A DNA stretch of 64,000 bases from Ruegeria spongiae (GTDB lineage: Bacteria; Pseudomonadota; Alphaproteobacteria; Rhodobacterales; Rhodobacteraceae), in contig NZ_JAMFMB010000004.1 in NCBI RefSeq assembly GCF_023502395.1, positions 1-64,000 of the forward strand, read 5' to 3'. Positions 26,883 to 37,024 of the stretch are shown here, in pieces. The position numbers and the translations under genes were made by a program. The notes beneath the pieces were generated by a model. The model was not told where the DNA came from, did no database searches, and worked only from the letters and a program-made list of their open reading frames with translations. Each line of letters opens with the position of its first letter. The first letter of the stretch is position 1.

Positions 26883-26899
26883 TTTAGAATGATTCCAGT
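26883..26899 (-). promoter_or_regulatory. Irr-box (ICE)-like operator of mbfA
   Basis: TTTAGAATGATTCCAGT read on the plus strand matches the iron control element consensus TTTAGAA-N3-TTCTAAA in the left half fully and at TTC in the right half. It sits just upstream of the mbfA start, in the 127-bp space shared with the divergent TetR gene. Irr repression of mbfA is established in related organisms; here it is inferred from the site. Confidence 0.6.
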
Positions 26900-26996
26900 T
26901 CATAGTATCGTGACGTTAACCGAAGTTCATCCAGAAAGTCGTTGAAACTGAACTGATCGGTTTTATTCTCAGGGGGTCATTCAACCAGGAGTTCCC

Positions 26997-27614
26997 ATGA
27001 CCGAAACCTCGACTGTCCTGCGCACCGGACGCAAATTCGATCAGGTGTTGAAAGGTGCCCGCGAGGTATTTATGGCGGATGGATTCGAGGGGGCCAGCGT
27101 CGATGATATCGCCAAGGCGGCGAATGTGTCCAAGGCGACGCTCTACAGCTATTTCCCCGACAAGCGGCTTCTGTTCCGCGAGGTTGTGCAGACAGAATGT
27201 GGCCGCATGTCCGAACAGATCCTGTCCATGGTGGACGAAACCCAGCCCGCGCGCGAAGTGCTCACGGTTGCTGCGCAGCAATTGGCGGCCTTTCTGATCT
27301 CGCGTTTTGCGCAGCAGATTTTCCGCATCTGCGTGGCCGAGCGTGACCGGTTCCCGGAACTGGGTCGCGCCTTTTACGAGGCCGGGCCCAGGAATGGCTG
27401 CAAGCAATTGATGGACTATCTGGAGAAGGCCATCGCAAAAGGCGAGTTGCAGATCGACGACGTCGAACTGGCCGCCGAACAGTTTTCGGAACTGTGCAAG
27501 GCCAAGCTCTGGATGGAAGTCGCCTTCGGGGTGCGCACTTCCGTTGAGCAGGCCGAAATCGATGTGGTGGCCCACAGTGCCGTCGACATGTTCATGGCGC
27601 GTTACGGGGTCTAG
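26997..27614 (+). CDS. TetR/AcrR family transcriptional regulator
   Basis: A 205-residue regulator. The N-terminal helix-turn-helix (about 10-60) reads ILKGAREVFMADGFEGASVDDIAKAANVSKATLYSYFPDKRLLF (after the first Val-Leu), the standard TetR layout. The C-terminal ligand domain resembles the AefR-like group. It starts at ATG 26997 after AGGAG. Divergent from mbfA and convergent with the NYN gene; its targets are unknown. Confidence 0.92.
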   Translation: MTETSTVLRTGRKFDQVLKGAREVFMADGFEGASVDDIAKAANVSKATLYSYFPDKRLLFREVVQTECGRMSEQILSMVDETQPAREVLTVAAQQLAAFLISRFAQQIFRICVAERDRFPELGRAFYEAGPRNGCKQLMDYLEKAIAKGELQIDDVELAAEQFSELCKAKLWMEVAFGVRTSVEQAEIDVVAHSAVDMFMARYGV

Positions 27615-28327
27615 GCCGCCTTTGGGCGGACCTTGAAACCGCCATCGGCTTTCTTGAGCTCGAACTGGCCCGAGTTTCGCAACAACGTGCTGAGGTTACT
27701 GCACCCGTAGCTGCGCGGATCAAAATCGCGATTGTTGGCCAGGATAACTTTTCCAAGCTGGCCCAGATGATACCACTCATCCTCCTGCGCGATCATATCC
27801 ATTGCCCCTTTTACCAGGGATGCTGCCTTTTTGGGGCTTTTCTTGGTGCTGGATTCTGGCGCTTTATTGTCGGATTTATCCGGCTTCCCGATCAGGTTTT
27901 CGATCAGCACAAAGCGATTGCAGGCATTGCGCAACGATGTCGGCGTTTTGTCTTCTCCGATCCCGACAACGGTCAGACCCTGTTCCCGAATTCGGTTGGC
28001 CAGGGCCGTGAAATCGCTATCGGAACTCACCAGAACAAAACCGTCAAAACGACCGGAATGCAGTAGATCCATCGCATCAATAACAAGACCGATATCGCTT
28101 GCGTTCTTGCCCGATGTATTTGCGGTTTCCTGGCGGGCGACCATTCCCAGATTTACAACCGTGTCTCTCCACCCATTCAGATTGCCATTGGACCAGTCCC
28201 CATAGACGCGTTTCAGCGCGGGTGATCCGAAGGCGTTGATCTCTTTCAATATCTGTTCGGCAAATCTGGACGAAACGTTGTCCGCGTCGATCAGGACGGC
28301 AAGCAGTTGGTTTTCGGATTGGGACAA
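27611..28327 (-). CDS. NYN domain protein with C-terminal LOTUS/OST-HTH domain
   Basis: A 238-residue protein. Residues about 8-140 are a LabA-like NYN (PIN-fold) nuclease domain with catalytic-type acidic residues in AVLIDADNVS, ASDIGLVIDAMDLL and GFVLVSSDSDFTALANRIRE. A Lys/Ser-rich linker (about 148-170) leads to a LOTUS/OST-HTH-like domain (about 170-232: LVKGAMDMIAQEDEWYHLGQLGKVI, YGCSNLSTLLRNSGQFEL). The pairing suggests RNA binding and cleavage. Target RNA unknown. The stop overlaps that of the convergent TetR gene. Confidence 0.9.
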   Translation of the reverse strand: MSQSENQLLAVLIDADNVSSRFAEQILKEINAFGSPALKRVYGDWSNGNLNGWRDTVVNLGMVARQETANTSGKNASDIGLVIDAMDLLHSGRFDGFVLVSSDSDFTALANRIREQGLTVVGIGEDKTPTSLRNACNRFVLIENLIGKPDKSDNKAPESSTKKSPKKAASLVKGAMDMIAQEDEWYHLGQLGKVILANNRDFDPRSYGCSNLSTLLRNSGQFELKKADGGFKVRPKAA

Positions 28328-28381
28328 TGGATGGACCTCAAAAGTATCATTTTGCGACGAACCTGCAAAAGGAACGTGGCA

Positions 28382-28413
28382 ACAAAATGGCCGGGCACCA
28401 CAGGGACCCGGCC
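28382..28413 (-). terminator. Terminator after adhC
   Basis: On the minus strand, GGCCGGG and CCCGGCC form a 7-bp stem with an 11-base loop, followed by ATTTTGTT. It lies about 30 bases past the adhC stop. The T-run is short and interrupted. Confidence 0.6.
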
Positions 28414-28441
28414 TTGAAGCTGTAACAGGTCTGCCCGCGCG

Positions 28442-29557
<1,116 letters not shown>

Positions 29558-29742
29558 AAAACTCCCTCTGAATTTTTCCCGACCATGCTTGAAAGCCCGC
29601 GAGTTTTCAACACGCGTTTCGACGCAATCCTGCCGATCCCGGCCGGATCACTTAGCTTTTGCATTGGCTCTGGATTTGACTTAGCCTCTCGCGCAACGCC
29701 CGGACAACCGGGCCACCTCAGGCAGAAGAGGGCACAGGGGCG

Positions 29743-31893
29743 ATGAACGGGCACATCTTGGATCTTTCGCTTTCGTCTTTCACGTTTGACGGACAGCACC
29801 CCTCGCATTACCGCGACCGGCTGGGCGTGATCGAGGAACGCGATCTCAATTACGACAACCGCTATGATTTCCATACGTTGTTCTATGACTGCTATTTCGA
29901 CCCCCAGGTGGGTGAGGTCATCCTGATATGCCCGTCGCTGATGAATTTCCGCCGTCTGGTGGAACAGGCCGCATTCTCGCTTGACGGAACGGATGTGCAG
30001 ATCAAGGCGATCGACGCGCTGTCTCGCGGCAATGTGATCCGCTTCCAATCGCCGTCCGGGCACCCGGCTGAGCTGACGATCACCCACGAGCTCTTTTCCG
30101 GCGCGGTGGCGGTGAACGCGCTGCACACAGATGTGTTCGCGGGCAAGAATGTGCTCTATGCGATTTCCAAGGACAACAAGCTGGAATGGATCCGGGACTG
30201 GCTGATCTATTATGTCCGGGAACATGGCGCCAATGCCGTGGTGATCTATGACAACCACTCCACCGCCTATTCCATGGACGAGTTGAAGGAAACGCTGGCC
30301 TCGGTCGAGGGGATCGAGGCGTCGGCCGTGGTTCGAGCCTGGTTTCCCTTTGGTCCCGGCGGCGGCGGCAAGACCAATTTCAAGTCGAAATTCCTGCATC
30401 TGACAATGGTTGAACTGGGCCGGCGGCGCTTGTTGTCCGAGGCCCGCGCGGTGCTGAACGTGGATATCGACGAGTTGGTCTATTCCCGCTCGGGCGCATC
30501 GATTTTCGATGCCACCATGGCGTCCAGGCAAGGCTATGTGCGTATCGACGGGTGCTGGGCCTTTGCTGACCCGCCCCGGGATGGCCAGTTGATCCGGCAC
30601 GCCGATCATCAGTTCATCCGTCGCGACAGCGGAAAAGCAAAGATGAACCGCAAGTATTGCGTTGCCCCGCAGGGCCCGCTCAAGGGGCACTTGTGGCTGA
30701 CCCATCGGATCATCTCGCGCCGCGACCCCACCGATCCCGATTTCGGGTTCTGGCATTTCCGCCGGATCAGCAACAATTGGGACTACAACCGCGAAGATTT
30801 CGATGCCGACCTGATGAAAGTTGACCCGCGGCTGACAGAAACGATGAGCCGGGTTTACGGAACGGCGCCCAAAACCCCCGCCAGGCCGAAGCCTGATGCC
30901 GAAGAAATCAGTGAGCGAAGGGCCGAAACACCGCTGCTTATCACCGCGATGAAGAACGAAGGCCCCTATATTCTGGAATGGGTCGCCTATCATCGGGCCA
31001 TCGGGTTCGAACAGTTTCTTGTCTATACCAACGACTGCTCGGACGGCACCGACCTGATCCTCGACCGCATGGCGGAACTGGGGCTTCTCACCCATGAACG
31101 GAACGAGGTTCTGCGCCGTGGCCCGCAGAAAAGCGCGCTGAAATACGCCTTTGATCACCCGGCGACGGCGCGCGCCGATTGGATTCTGGTCTCGGATGTG
31201 GATGAATTCCTCAACATCAAGATCGGTGAGGGCAAGCTGGATGACCTGTTGAACGCTGTACCCGAAGCGGATGTGATCCCGGTCACCTGGCGGCTGTTCT
31301 CCAATAATGGGCGGGTCGATTTTTCCGACAGACTGGTGATCGAGGATTACACCGATGCTGAATTGTCGGTTGAAAATGGCGGGCAGGAGCGGCGCTTTGT
31401 CAAATCCCTGTTCCGTCCGCGCCCTGAGATCACCCGCTTTGGCACCCATGGCCCGGTTCATGAGCCCGAGGATTTCGCTACGCTTCGCTGGGTTGCCCCC
31501 GATGGCGGCGTTGTCGACCCCGAGACTTGCACCCGACCGCGGGCGCGATTCGCCTACTCCGTGGCGCAGATCAACCATTACGCCACACGGTCCGTGGACA
31601 GCTATCTGGTCAAGCGCGACCGGGGCCGGGTGAACCACTACCGTGAGGTGATGGGCATCGAATACTGGACCAAGATGAACCGGGGCGGCCAGAAGGATAC
31701 CAGCATCAACCGCTGGATCGACCCGACGCGAGCTGAAATGGCGCGCATTGCTCAGGACAGAAAGCTTGCCGACCTGCTGCAGGCCTCGACCGGGTGGCAC
31801 AGGCAGCGCATCGCAGACCTGCGCGCGCAGCCGGAATACGAGGCGCTGCGATCCGAAATCCTCGGTGCCAGCGCGCCTGCCATTGCAGAATAA
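29743..31893 (+). CDS. Double-domain glycosyltransferase (GT2/GT92-like)
   Basis: A 716-residue cytoplasmic protein with two related glycosyltransferase-like halves. The N-terminal half (about 110-380) has EWIRDWLIYYVREHGANAVVIYDNHS and a metal-binding DxD-type LNVDIDELV. The C-terminal half (about 393-650) is of the Glyco_tranf_2_4 type, with LITAMKNEGPYILEWVAYHRAIGF, LVYTNDCSDGTD and LVSDVDEFLNIKIG. A final block YLVKRDRGRVNHYREVMGIEYW is shared with the paralogue encoded convergently at 32592-34916. No signal peptide or membrane segment. Likely builds a surface polysaccharide or modifies a protein; acceptor unknown. Confidence 0.85.
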   Translation: MNGHILDLSLSSFTFDGQHPSHYRDRLGVIEERDLNYDNRYDFHTLFYDCYFDPQVGEVILICPSLMNFRRLVEQAAFSLDGTDVQIKAIDALSRGNVIRFQSPSGHPAELTITHELFSGAVAVNALHTDVFAGKNVLYAISKDNKLEWIRDWLIYYVREHGANAVVIYDNHSTAYSMDELKETLASVEGIEASAVVRAWFPFGPGGGGKTNFKSKFLHLTMVELGRRRLLSEARAVLNVDIDELVYSRSGASIFDATMASRQGYVRIDGCWAFADPPRDGQLIRHADHQFIRRDSGKAKMNRKYCVAPQGPLKGHLWLTHRIISRRDPTDPDFGFWHFRRISNNWDYNREDFDADLMKVDPRLTETMSRVYGTAPKTPARPKPDAEEISERRAETPLLITAMKNEGPYILEWVAYHRAIGFEQFLVYTNDCSDGTDLILDRMAELGLLTHERNEVLRRGPQKSALKYAFDHPATARADWILVSDVDEFLNIKIGEGKLDDLLNAVPEADVIPVTWRLFSNNGRVDFSDRLVIEDYTDAELSVENGGQERRFVKSLFRPRPEITRFGTHGPVHEPEDFATLRWVAPDGGVVDPETCTRPRARFAYSVAQINHYATRSVDSYLVKRDRGRVNHYREVMGIEYWTKMNRGGQKDTSINRWIDPTRAEMARIAQDRKLADLLQASTGWHRQRIADLRAQPEYEALRSEILGASAPAIAE

Positions 31894-31931
31894 AATTCAC
31901 CCGACTTAACCCTTCACAAAAGGAGCCGGAG

Positions 31932-32564
31932 ATGGAATCTGGCCTGTCCAAGAATCCGATAGACCACCTGCACCACAGGGCCGCGTCCCGGTCTGCAGAG
32001 TTCATAGAAGAGCAAGGCGCGACCTCGATGATCTTTCCCAGGAAACAACGTCTCTGGCCGTGGTTGGCGACGCAGATCCCCGATACCGGCCTGATGATGG
32101 AATGCGGCGTGTGGAAAGGCCGCTCGATCAATGCGATGGCGCGATTTCATTCAAACAGGACGCTCTATGGTTTTGACAGTTTCGAAGGGCTGTCGGAAAG
32201 CTGGGTCGGGGTCGACCTTGGCGAAGGTGCGTTCGATCTGAAAGGGCAATTGCCCGAGGTGGAAACCAACGTGGTGCTGACCAAAGGCTGGGTCGAGGAC
32301 ACGCTGCCGCCGTTCTTCGAGAAAGAGCAGGGCGAGATCGCGTATCTGCATGTCGACACCGACACCTATTCCCCGGCCAGGACAATCCTCGGCCTTGCCA
32401 AGTCGCGGTTTGTGAAAGGCACGATCGTTCTCTTTGACGAGTTGATCGGCTACCCGTTCTGGGAGGCAGGCGAATACAAGGCGCTGACCGAGGAACTGGA
32501 TCGCGACCAGTACGAATACATCGCCTTTTCGCAGATGCAGGCGGCCATCCGCATTCTCGGGTAA
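31932..32564 (+). CDS. TylF-like class I SAM methyltransferase
   Basis: A 210-residue protein starting at ATG 31932 after AGGAG. The SAM-binding region GLMMECGVWKGRSINAMA and the following TLYGFDSFEGLSESW with its acidic strand end are typical of the TylF/Methyltransf_24 group of sugar O-methyltransferases, and IAYLHVDTDTYSPARTIL carries the metal-type Asp cluster. It lies 38 bases after the first glycosyltransferase gene and is likely cotranscribed, suggesting methylation of the glycan made by these enzymes. Confidence 0.82.
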   Translation: MESGLSKNPIDHLHHRAASRSAEFIEEQGATSMIFPRKQRLWPWLATQIPDTGLMMECGVWKGRSINAMARFHSNRTLYGFDSFEGLSESWVGVDLGEGAFDLKGQLPEVETNVVLTKGWVEDTLPPFFEKEQGEIAYLHVDTDTYSPARTILGLAKSRFVKGTIVLFDELIGYPFWEAGEYKALTEELDRDQYEYIAFSQMQAAIRILG

Positions 32565-32569
32565 GGTCA

Positions 32570-32593
32570 AGGGCCGGGGCCAGACCCGGCCCT
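32570..32593. terminator. GC-rich hairpin between convergent genes
   Basis: A perfect 9-bp stem (AGGGCCGGG with CCCGGCCCT) and 6-base loop lies just after the methyltransferase stop and runs into the stop of the convergent glycosyltransferase. No T-run follows on either strand, so it is a weak terminator candidate. Confidence 0.4.
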
Positions 32594-34916
32594 AATGTTC
32601 GGGTTCGCCTTTCTTGACCGTGAAGAAGACCGGATTCTCGGAATCCGACTCGAGCACCTCCTGCGGCACCGCGCCCGGCCCCTGCAGAAAGACGTTGGCG
32701 CCAAAATGCGCGTGCATGCGGGACAATTTCTCCATCCGCACGCTGGTGAGTTCTTCGAAGAAGGCGGAATAGTCGGGCGTCTGCTTCAGCGCGTCGATCT
32801 TGCCGCGATGCGCCTTAAGTGCCGCGTTATGGGCCGCCGCGATGTCGGGGTCCTGTATCAGAGCGTCAAACTCGGCCTGAAGGCGCGGCAGCATCCGTTG
32901 GATGGATGTGTCCGTTTCTGCGTTATTGTTCATCCGAAACCAGTAGGCGAGCCCCTGATCGCGGTCGACATGGTTCACGCGGCCCCGGTCACGCTTGACC
33001 AGAAAGCTCTCGGCGGATCGCACCGCGTAGTGGTTGAGCTGGACCAGATCATAGCCGTAGCTGTCCATCGTCGAGCGCCAGGCATTGCGGTACATTTTCC
33101 TGGGCAGTGGTTTGCCCGATCCGTTGACCCAGCGAATCTGCTCCCAAAGCTGTGGCTTCAGCCCCTTGGGCCGGTGCACGCCGAGCTTTTTGAAGATGCC
33201 GGAATTCCGGTAGAGCGTCTTGAACCCCCAGGCCTGATGCGGTTTGCGGGCAAGTTCAGGCGCACAGTTGGTGAACTGGTTGGTGACGAAATCGGGTGTG
33301 AAACCATGCCGGTCGCCATTTCCGAACAGCCGCCATGTCATTGAGATCAGGTTGACATCGCCAAGCGCCTCGAACAGTGCATCCAGCGTTCCGTCGCCGC
33401 ATTTGATGTTGATGAATTCGTCCACATCCATACAGACGACCCATTCGGCCTGCGCAATCACCGGCTCGCTATCCGCCGCGCCGAGGGCTGCGTGCTGCGG
33501 CTTCATCGTCGTGCCGCGATAGGGGTTGTCGCGATGCTGGACGATGCCCTTCTCCTGCAGGACATTCAGCAGCGTGTCGGTGCCGTCGCTGCAATCATTG
33601 GTATAAACCAGAAAATCGTTAATCCCGATGGCACGGTGATAGGCAATCCACTCCAGAATGAATGGCCCCTCGTTCTTCATCGTGGTGACGATGGCCCGGC
33701 GTCCGTTGGTTTTGATATCCGTCTTCACAGTCGGGGGCAGGACAGGCTTGGTCTCGAAATGCCGCCCAAGCATCTCGATCAGCGGAGGGTGCGCGATCAG
33801 GCTGGATTTGGGCACGATGCGCGACACCGCGCCGGTCCGGTGCCGCAGCGCCATACAGCGGTAGAAGGGCTGCATCTGATCGGGGTCGGGCGCTGCGCCG
33901 CCCACCCGGATGGCGCGCCACATGCTGTCCTCGGCCAGCATATCCGGTGCCACGCACCAGCGCCGCCGCGCCCGTTGCGCGTCGAACTGGACGCAGGCGT
34001 GATCGCTGAAATCGGGCTTGTCCCCGTTGCGAATGCGCCAAGGATAACAATGCCGCCCCGCCATCGCGATATATCCCGTCGGACTGGTCGCCGCGCGATC
34101 AAAAACGCTTGGTCCCGGCGCGTCGGTCAGCAGGTCATGCACGTCGAAATTCGCCACCGCGTGGGCTGACCCGAGATATCGCGCGCGCGCCCATTCATAG
34201 AGGATGACCTCGGCGAAGGACGCATGCCAGGGGTCGGCTGGCGGGACCTCCATCCGGTCCTTCCCCGGCGCTTCGGGCACGCAATAGGGGTGGGTTTCCG
34301 CAGGCTGGTCCTTGCCTCCCAATGGATGATCGACCGTGACCACCAGAACCGCGCAGTCCGGCCCGTCGGACAATAGCCCAGCTTCGAGTTCCCGGACAAA
34401 TTCCGGGTCCGCCCCCGGTTCGTCACGGTCAAGGATCACCGCGCCGTTCAACCCATGGGTCCGGTGGTGATAGCGCAGCCAGTCCAGGACCAAGTCCGCC
34501 CGCTCGCCATTGCGAAGGGCCAGCGCCACGTCGCGCCCGGCAAAAAGCCCGGTCTCGGGCGGGGTCGGGTGGATGGTGACCGGAGCGCTGTTGAGCAGCA
34601 TCACCAGCGGCCCGGACCACCTGACCGTGATCATGGGCGAGCCGCCCAAAGTATGCTGCGCGATGATCTCGGCGCGCGGGCCTGCGGTGATCGCCTCAAG
34701 TGGCGTGTCATGGGTGAAGAACAGCTCGGCCTGGCCGGGTTTTGTGGCCACCGCGTCCAGCAACGTCACTGCGCCCTTCTGCACTTTCCGCAAGCTGCAG
34801 AGCGACAAGGTGCCGGATGATGCTGGCTTGGTCATGAAGTGCGCTGCCCGCGATGTGTTTGCCGGTTCCCGGGTCTGACTGCCCGTTTCCCCAAATGTTC
34901 TAAAGGTCGCGGCCAT
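32592..34916 (-). CDS. Double-domain glycosyltransferase paralogue
   Basis: A 774-residue paralogue of the protein at 29743-31893. The N-terminal half (about 120-385) has LVLDWLRYHHRTHGLNGAVILDRDEP, but the metal site reads NFDVHDLL, having lost the DxDE acidic pattern of its paralogue, so this half may be inactive. The C-terminal half (about 405-700) is intact: TTMKNEGPFILEWIAYHRAIG, LVYTNDCSDGTD, VCMDVDEFINIK, and the shared YAVRSAESFLVKRDRGRVNH. The start is uncertain: ATG 34916, TTG 34925 and ATG 34835 are possible; only the first two have a nearby purine-rich site (GGGAAAGG). Confidence 0.82.
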   Translation of the reverse strand: MAATFRTFGETGSQTREPANTSRAAHFMTKPASSGTLSLCSLRKVQKGAVTLLDAVATKPGQAELFFTHDTPLEAITAGPRAEIIAQHTLGGSPMITVRWSGPLVMLLNSAPVTIHPTPPETGLFAGRDVALALRNGERADLVLDWLRYHHRTHGLNGAVILDRDEPGADPEFVRELEAGLLSDGPDCAVLVVTVDHPLGGKDQPAETHPYCVPEAPGKDRMEVPPADPWHASFAEVILYEWARARYLGSAHAVANFDVHDLLTDAPGPSVFDRAATSPTGYIAMAGRHCYPWRIRNGDKPDFSDHACVQFDAQRARRRWCVAPDMLAEDSMWRAIRVGGAAPDPDQMQPFYRCMALRHRTGAVSRIVPKSSLIAHPPLIEMLGRHFETKPVLPPTVKTDIKTNGRRAIVTTMKNEGPFILEWIAYHRAIGINDFLVYTNDCSDGTDTLLNVLQEKGIVQHRDNPYRGTTMKPQHAALGAADSEPVIAQAEWVVCMDVDEFINIKCGDGTLDALFEALGDVNLISMTWRLFGNGDRHGFTPDFVTNQFTNCAPELARKPHQAWGFKTLYRNSGIFKKLGVHRPKGLKPQLWEQIRWVNGSGKPLPRKMYRNAWRSTMDSYGYDLVQLNHYAVRSAESFLVKRDRGRVNHVDRDQGLAYWFRMNNNAETDTSIQRMLPRLQAEFDALIQDPDIAAAHNAALKAHRGKIDALKQTPDYSAFFEELTSVRMEKLSRMHAHFGANVFLQGPGAVPQEVLESDSENPVFFTVKKGEPEH

Positions 34917-35184
34917 CGCTGCCAACGCCTTTCCCTTTCGCGCGTGATCCCGGCATCGCGTACGCTGGTGATTTTGACCCGCTTCATGTGGTGGGACAGG
35001 CAGCGGCAGAAGTCATATTTGGAAAATTGCATGCCTAAGATCTGTCAAATATACTGATTAAAGACAGTGTTTTACGAGGAATCTCCACATTTACTAATTT
35101 TTTAGTTTGACAAAGCCGCACTGCGTTCGGATGCTAATCGCGCTCAGGCTTGGCCTGACAATAATATCTCTAGGGAGGAGAATT
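34917..35184 (+). promoter_or_regulatory. AT-rich region upstream of the glycerol ABC operon
   Basis: The 268 bases between the divergent glycosyltransferase gene and glpV are clearly AT-richer than their surroundings from about 35015 to 35110. A TTGACA hexamer at 35107-35112 could serve as a -35 element, with a weak -10 candidate within ATGCTAAT at 35131-35138. No perfect operator palindrome stands out. Promoter assignment is tentative. Confidence 0.4.
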
Positions 35185-36924
35185 ATGCGGAAGTATCTGC
35201 TATCCGCTGTGGCGGCGTCTGCTGTCATGGCCGGAGGAAGTGCGGCCTGGGCCGATGAGGCCGCCGCGCAACGCTGGATCGACGAAGAGTTCCAGCCATC
35301 AACCCTGTCCAAGGATGAACAGCTGTCGGAAATGCAGTGGTTCATCGACGCGGCAAAGCCGTATGCGGGGATGGAAATCAATGTCCTGTCCGAAGGCATT
35401 CCGACCCATAGCTATGAATCCGAAGTGCTGACCAAGGCGTTTGAGGACATCACCGGTATCAAGGTCAACCACCAGATCCTCGGCGAGGGTGAGGTCGTGC
35501 AGGCGGTTCAGACCCAGCTGCAGACGGGGCGAAACCTCTATGACGGCTATGTCAATGACAGCGACCTGATCGGCACCCATTCGCGGTTGCAACTGGCTTA
35601 CCCGCTGACCGACATGATGGGCGGCGACTGGGCAGCGGCGACTTCGCCGACGCTGGATCTGGATGACTTCATGGGCATTCAGTTCACCACCGGCCCTGAT
35701 GGCAAGCTCTACCAACTGCCTGACCAGCAGTTTGCCAACCTCTACTGGTTCCGCAAGGACTGGTTCGATGATGAGGCCAACAAGGCCGCGTTCAAGGAAA
35801 AATACGGCTATGATCTGGGCGTTCCGGTCAACTGGTCCGCTTACGAAGACATCGCCGATTTCTTCTCCAACGACGTGAAAGAAGTCGACGGCACCACGAT
35901 CTATGGCCACATGGACTATGGCAAGCGCGCGCCCGATCTGGGCTGGCGCATGACCGACGCCTGGCTGTCGATGGCCGGTGCTGGCGACAAGGGTGAGCCG
36001 AACGGTATCCCTGTTGACGAATGGGGCATCCGCATGGAAGCGGGCACCTGTAACCCGGTCGGTGCCTCTGTGTCACGCGGTGGTGCTGCGAACGGTCCGG
36101 CTGCGGTCTATGCGATCCGCAAATGGGATGAATGGCTGCGCAACTATGCGCCTCCGGGTGCGGCAAGTTATGACTTCTACCAGTCGCTGCCGGCACTCAG
36201 CCAAGGCAATGTGGCCCAGCAGATCTTCTGGTACACCGCCTTTACCGCCGACATGGTCAAGCCGAAATCCGAAGGCAACAACACCGTGGATGACGAGGGC
36301 ACGCCGCTGTGGCGGATGGCGCCCAGCCCGCATGGCCCCTATTGGGAAGACGGCCAGAAGGTCGGCTATCAGGACGTGGGGTCCTGGACCTTCCTGAAAT
36401 CGACCCCTGCGGATCGTGCTCAGGCGGCCTGGCTCTACGCTCAGTTCGTGACCTCCAAGACGGTCGATGTGAAGAAGTCCCATGTGGGTCTGACCTTCAT
36501 CCGCGACAGCTCGGTCAATCACGAGAGCTTCACCGAGCGCGCACCCAAGCTGGGTGGTCTGGTCGAGTTCTACCGCTCTCCTGATCGCGTGGCATGGTCG
36601 CCCACCGGCATCAACGTGCCGGACTATCCGAAGCTGGCCCAGATCTGGTGGCAGCAGATCGGTGACGTGAACTCGGGCGCGTTTACCCCGCAAGAGGCGA
36701 TGGACCGTCTGGCCGAAGAGATGGACATCACCATGGCCCGGATGCAGGCCGCAGATGAAAGCGCCGGTGTCTACGGGGGCTGTGGCCCACGCCTGAACGA
36801 ACCGCAGGATGCCGCTTTCTGGCTGGAGAAAGAAGGCTCGCCCAAGGCCAAGCTGGAAAACGAAAAGCCGCAGGGCCAGACCGTCAATTATGACGAGCTG
36901 GTGCAGCGCTGGCAGTCCCAGTAA
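35185..36924 (+). CDS. glpV: Glycerol ABC transporter substrate-binding protein
   Basis: A 579-residue periplasmic binding protein. Signal peptide residues 1-21 or so (MRKYLLSAVAASAVMAGGSAAWA). It is longer than most sugar-binding proteins, matching the roughly 570-residue GlpV of the rhizobial glycerol importer. It starts at ATG 35185 after GGGAGGAG. The downstream genes encode two ATPases, two permeases and a DUF2160 protein, the gene set of GlpSTPQUV, here with the binding protein first. The glycerol assignment follows from that set; no glycerol kinase or GlpD gene adjoins. Confidence 0.88.
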   Translation: MRKYLLSAVAASAVMAGGSAAWADEAAAQRWIDEEFQPSTLSKDEQLSEMQWFIDAAKPYAGMEINVLSEGIPTHSYESEVLTKAFEDITGIKVNHQILGEGEVVQAVQTQLQTGRNLYDGYVNDSDLIGTHSRLQLAYPLTDMMGGDWAAATSPTLDLDDFMGIQFTTGPDGKLYQLPDQQFANLYWFRKDWFDDEANKAAFKEKYGYDLGVPVNWSAYEDIADFFSNDVKEVDGTTIYGHMDYGKRAPDLGWRMTDAWLSMAGAGDKGEPNGIPVDEWGIRMEAGTCNPVGASVSRGGAANGPAAVYAIRKWDEWLRNYAPPGAASYDFYQSLPALSQGNVAQQIFWYTAFTADMVKPKSEGNNTVDDEGTPLWRMAPSPHGPYWEDGQKVGYQDVGSWTFLKSTPADRAQAAWLYAQFVTSKTVDVKKSHVGLTFIRDSSVNHESFTERAPKLGGLVEFYRSPDRVAWSPTGINVPDYPKLAQIWWQQIGDVNSGAFTPQEAMDRLAEEMDITMARMQAADESAGVYGGCGPRLNEPQDAAFWLEKEGSPKAKLENEKPQGQTVNYDELVQRWQSQ

Positions 36925-36936
36925 GCCTATGAAACC

Positions 36937-36960
36937 GGGGGTGCCGTGTCAGGCATCCCC
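36937..36960 (+). other. Intercistronic stem-loop after glpV
   Basis: GGGGGTGCC and GGCATCCCC form a 9-bp stem (one G-U pair) with a 6-base loop, just after the binding-protein stop and before the ATPase genes. No T-run follows. Such stem-loops often protect the 3' end of a binding-protein message, raising its level over the transporter subunits. Confidence 0.55.
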
Positions 36961-36985
36961 ACCTCAAGACGCCCCACCTCAAGAC
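36957..36985 (+). repeat. Two tandem copies of a 14-bp unit
   Basis: CCCCACCTCAAGAC occurs at 36957-36970 and again at 36972-36985 with one base between. The first copy shares its four C with the 3' arm of the glpV stem-loop. Probably a local slippage duplication in untranslated spacer. Confidence 0.8.
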
Positions 36986-37024
36986 CAGAACAGCCCTCGT
37001 GCTGCGGGATCGGAACCCACGGAC

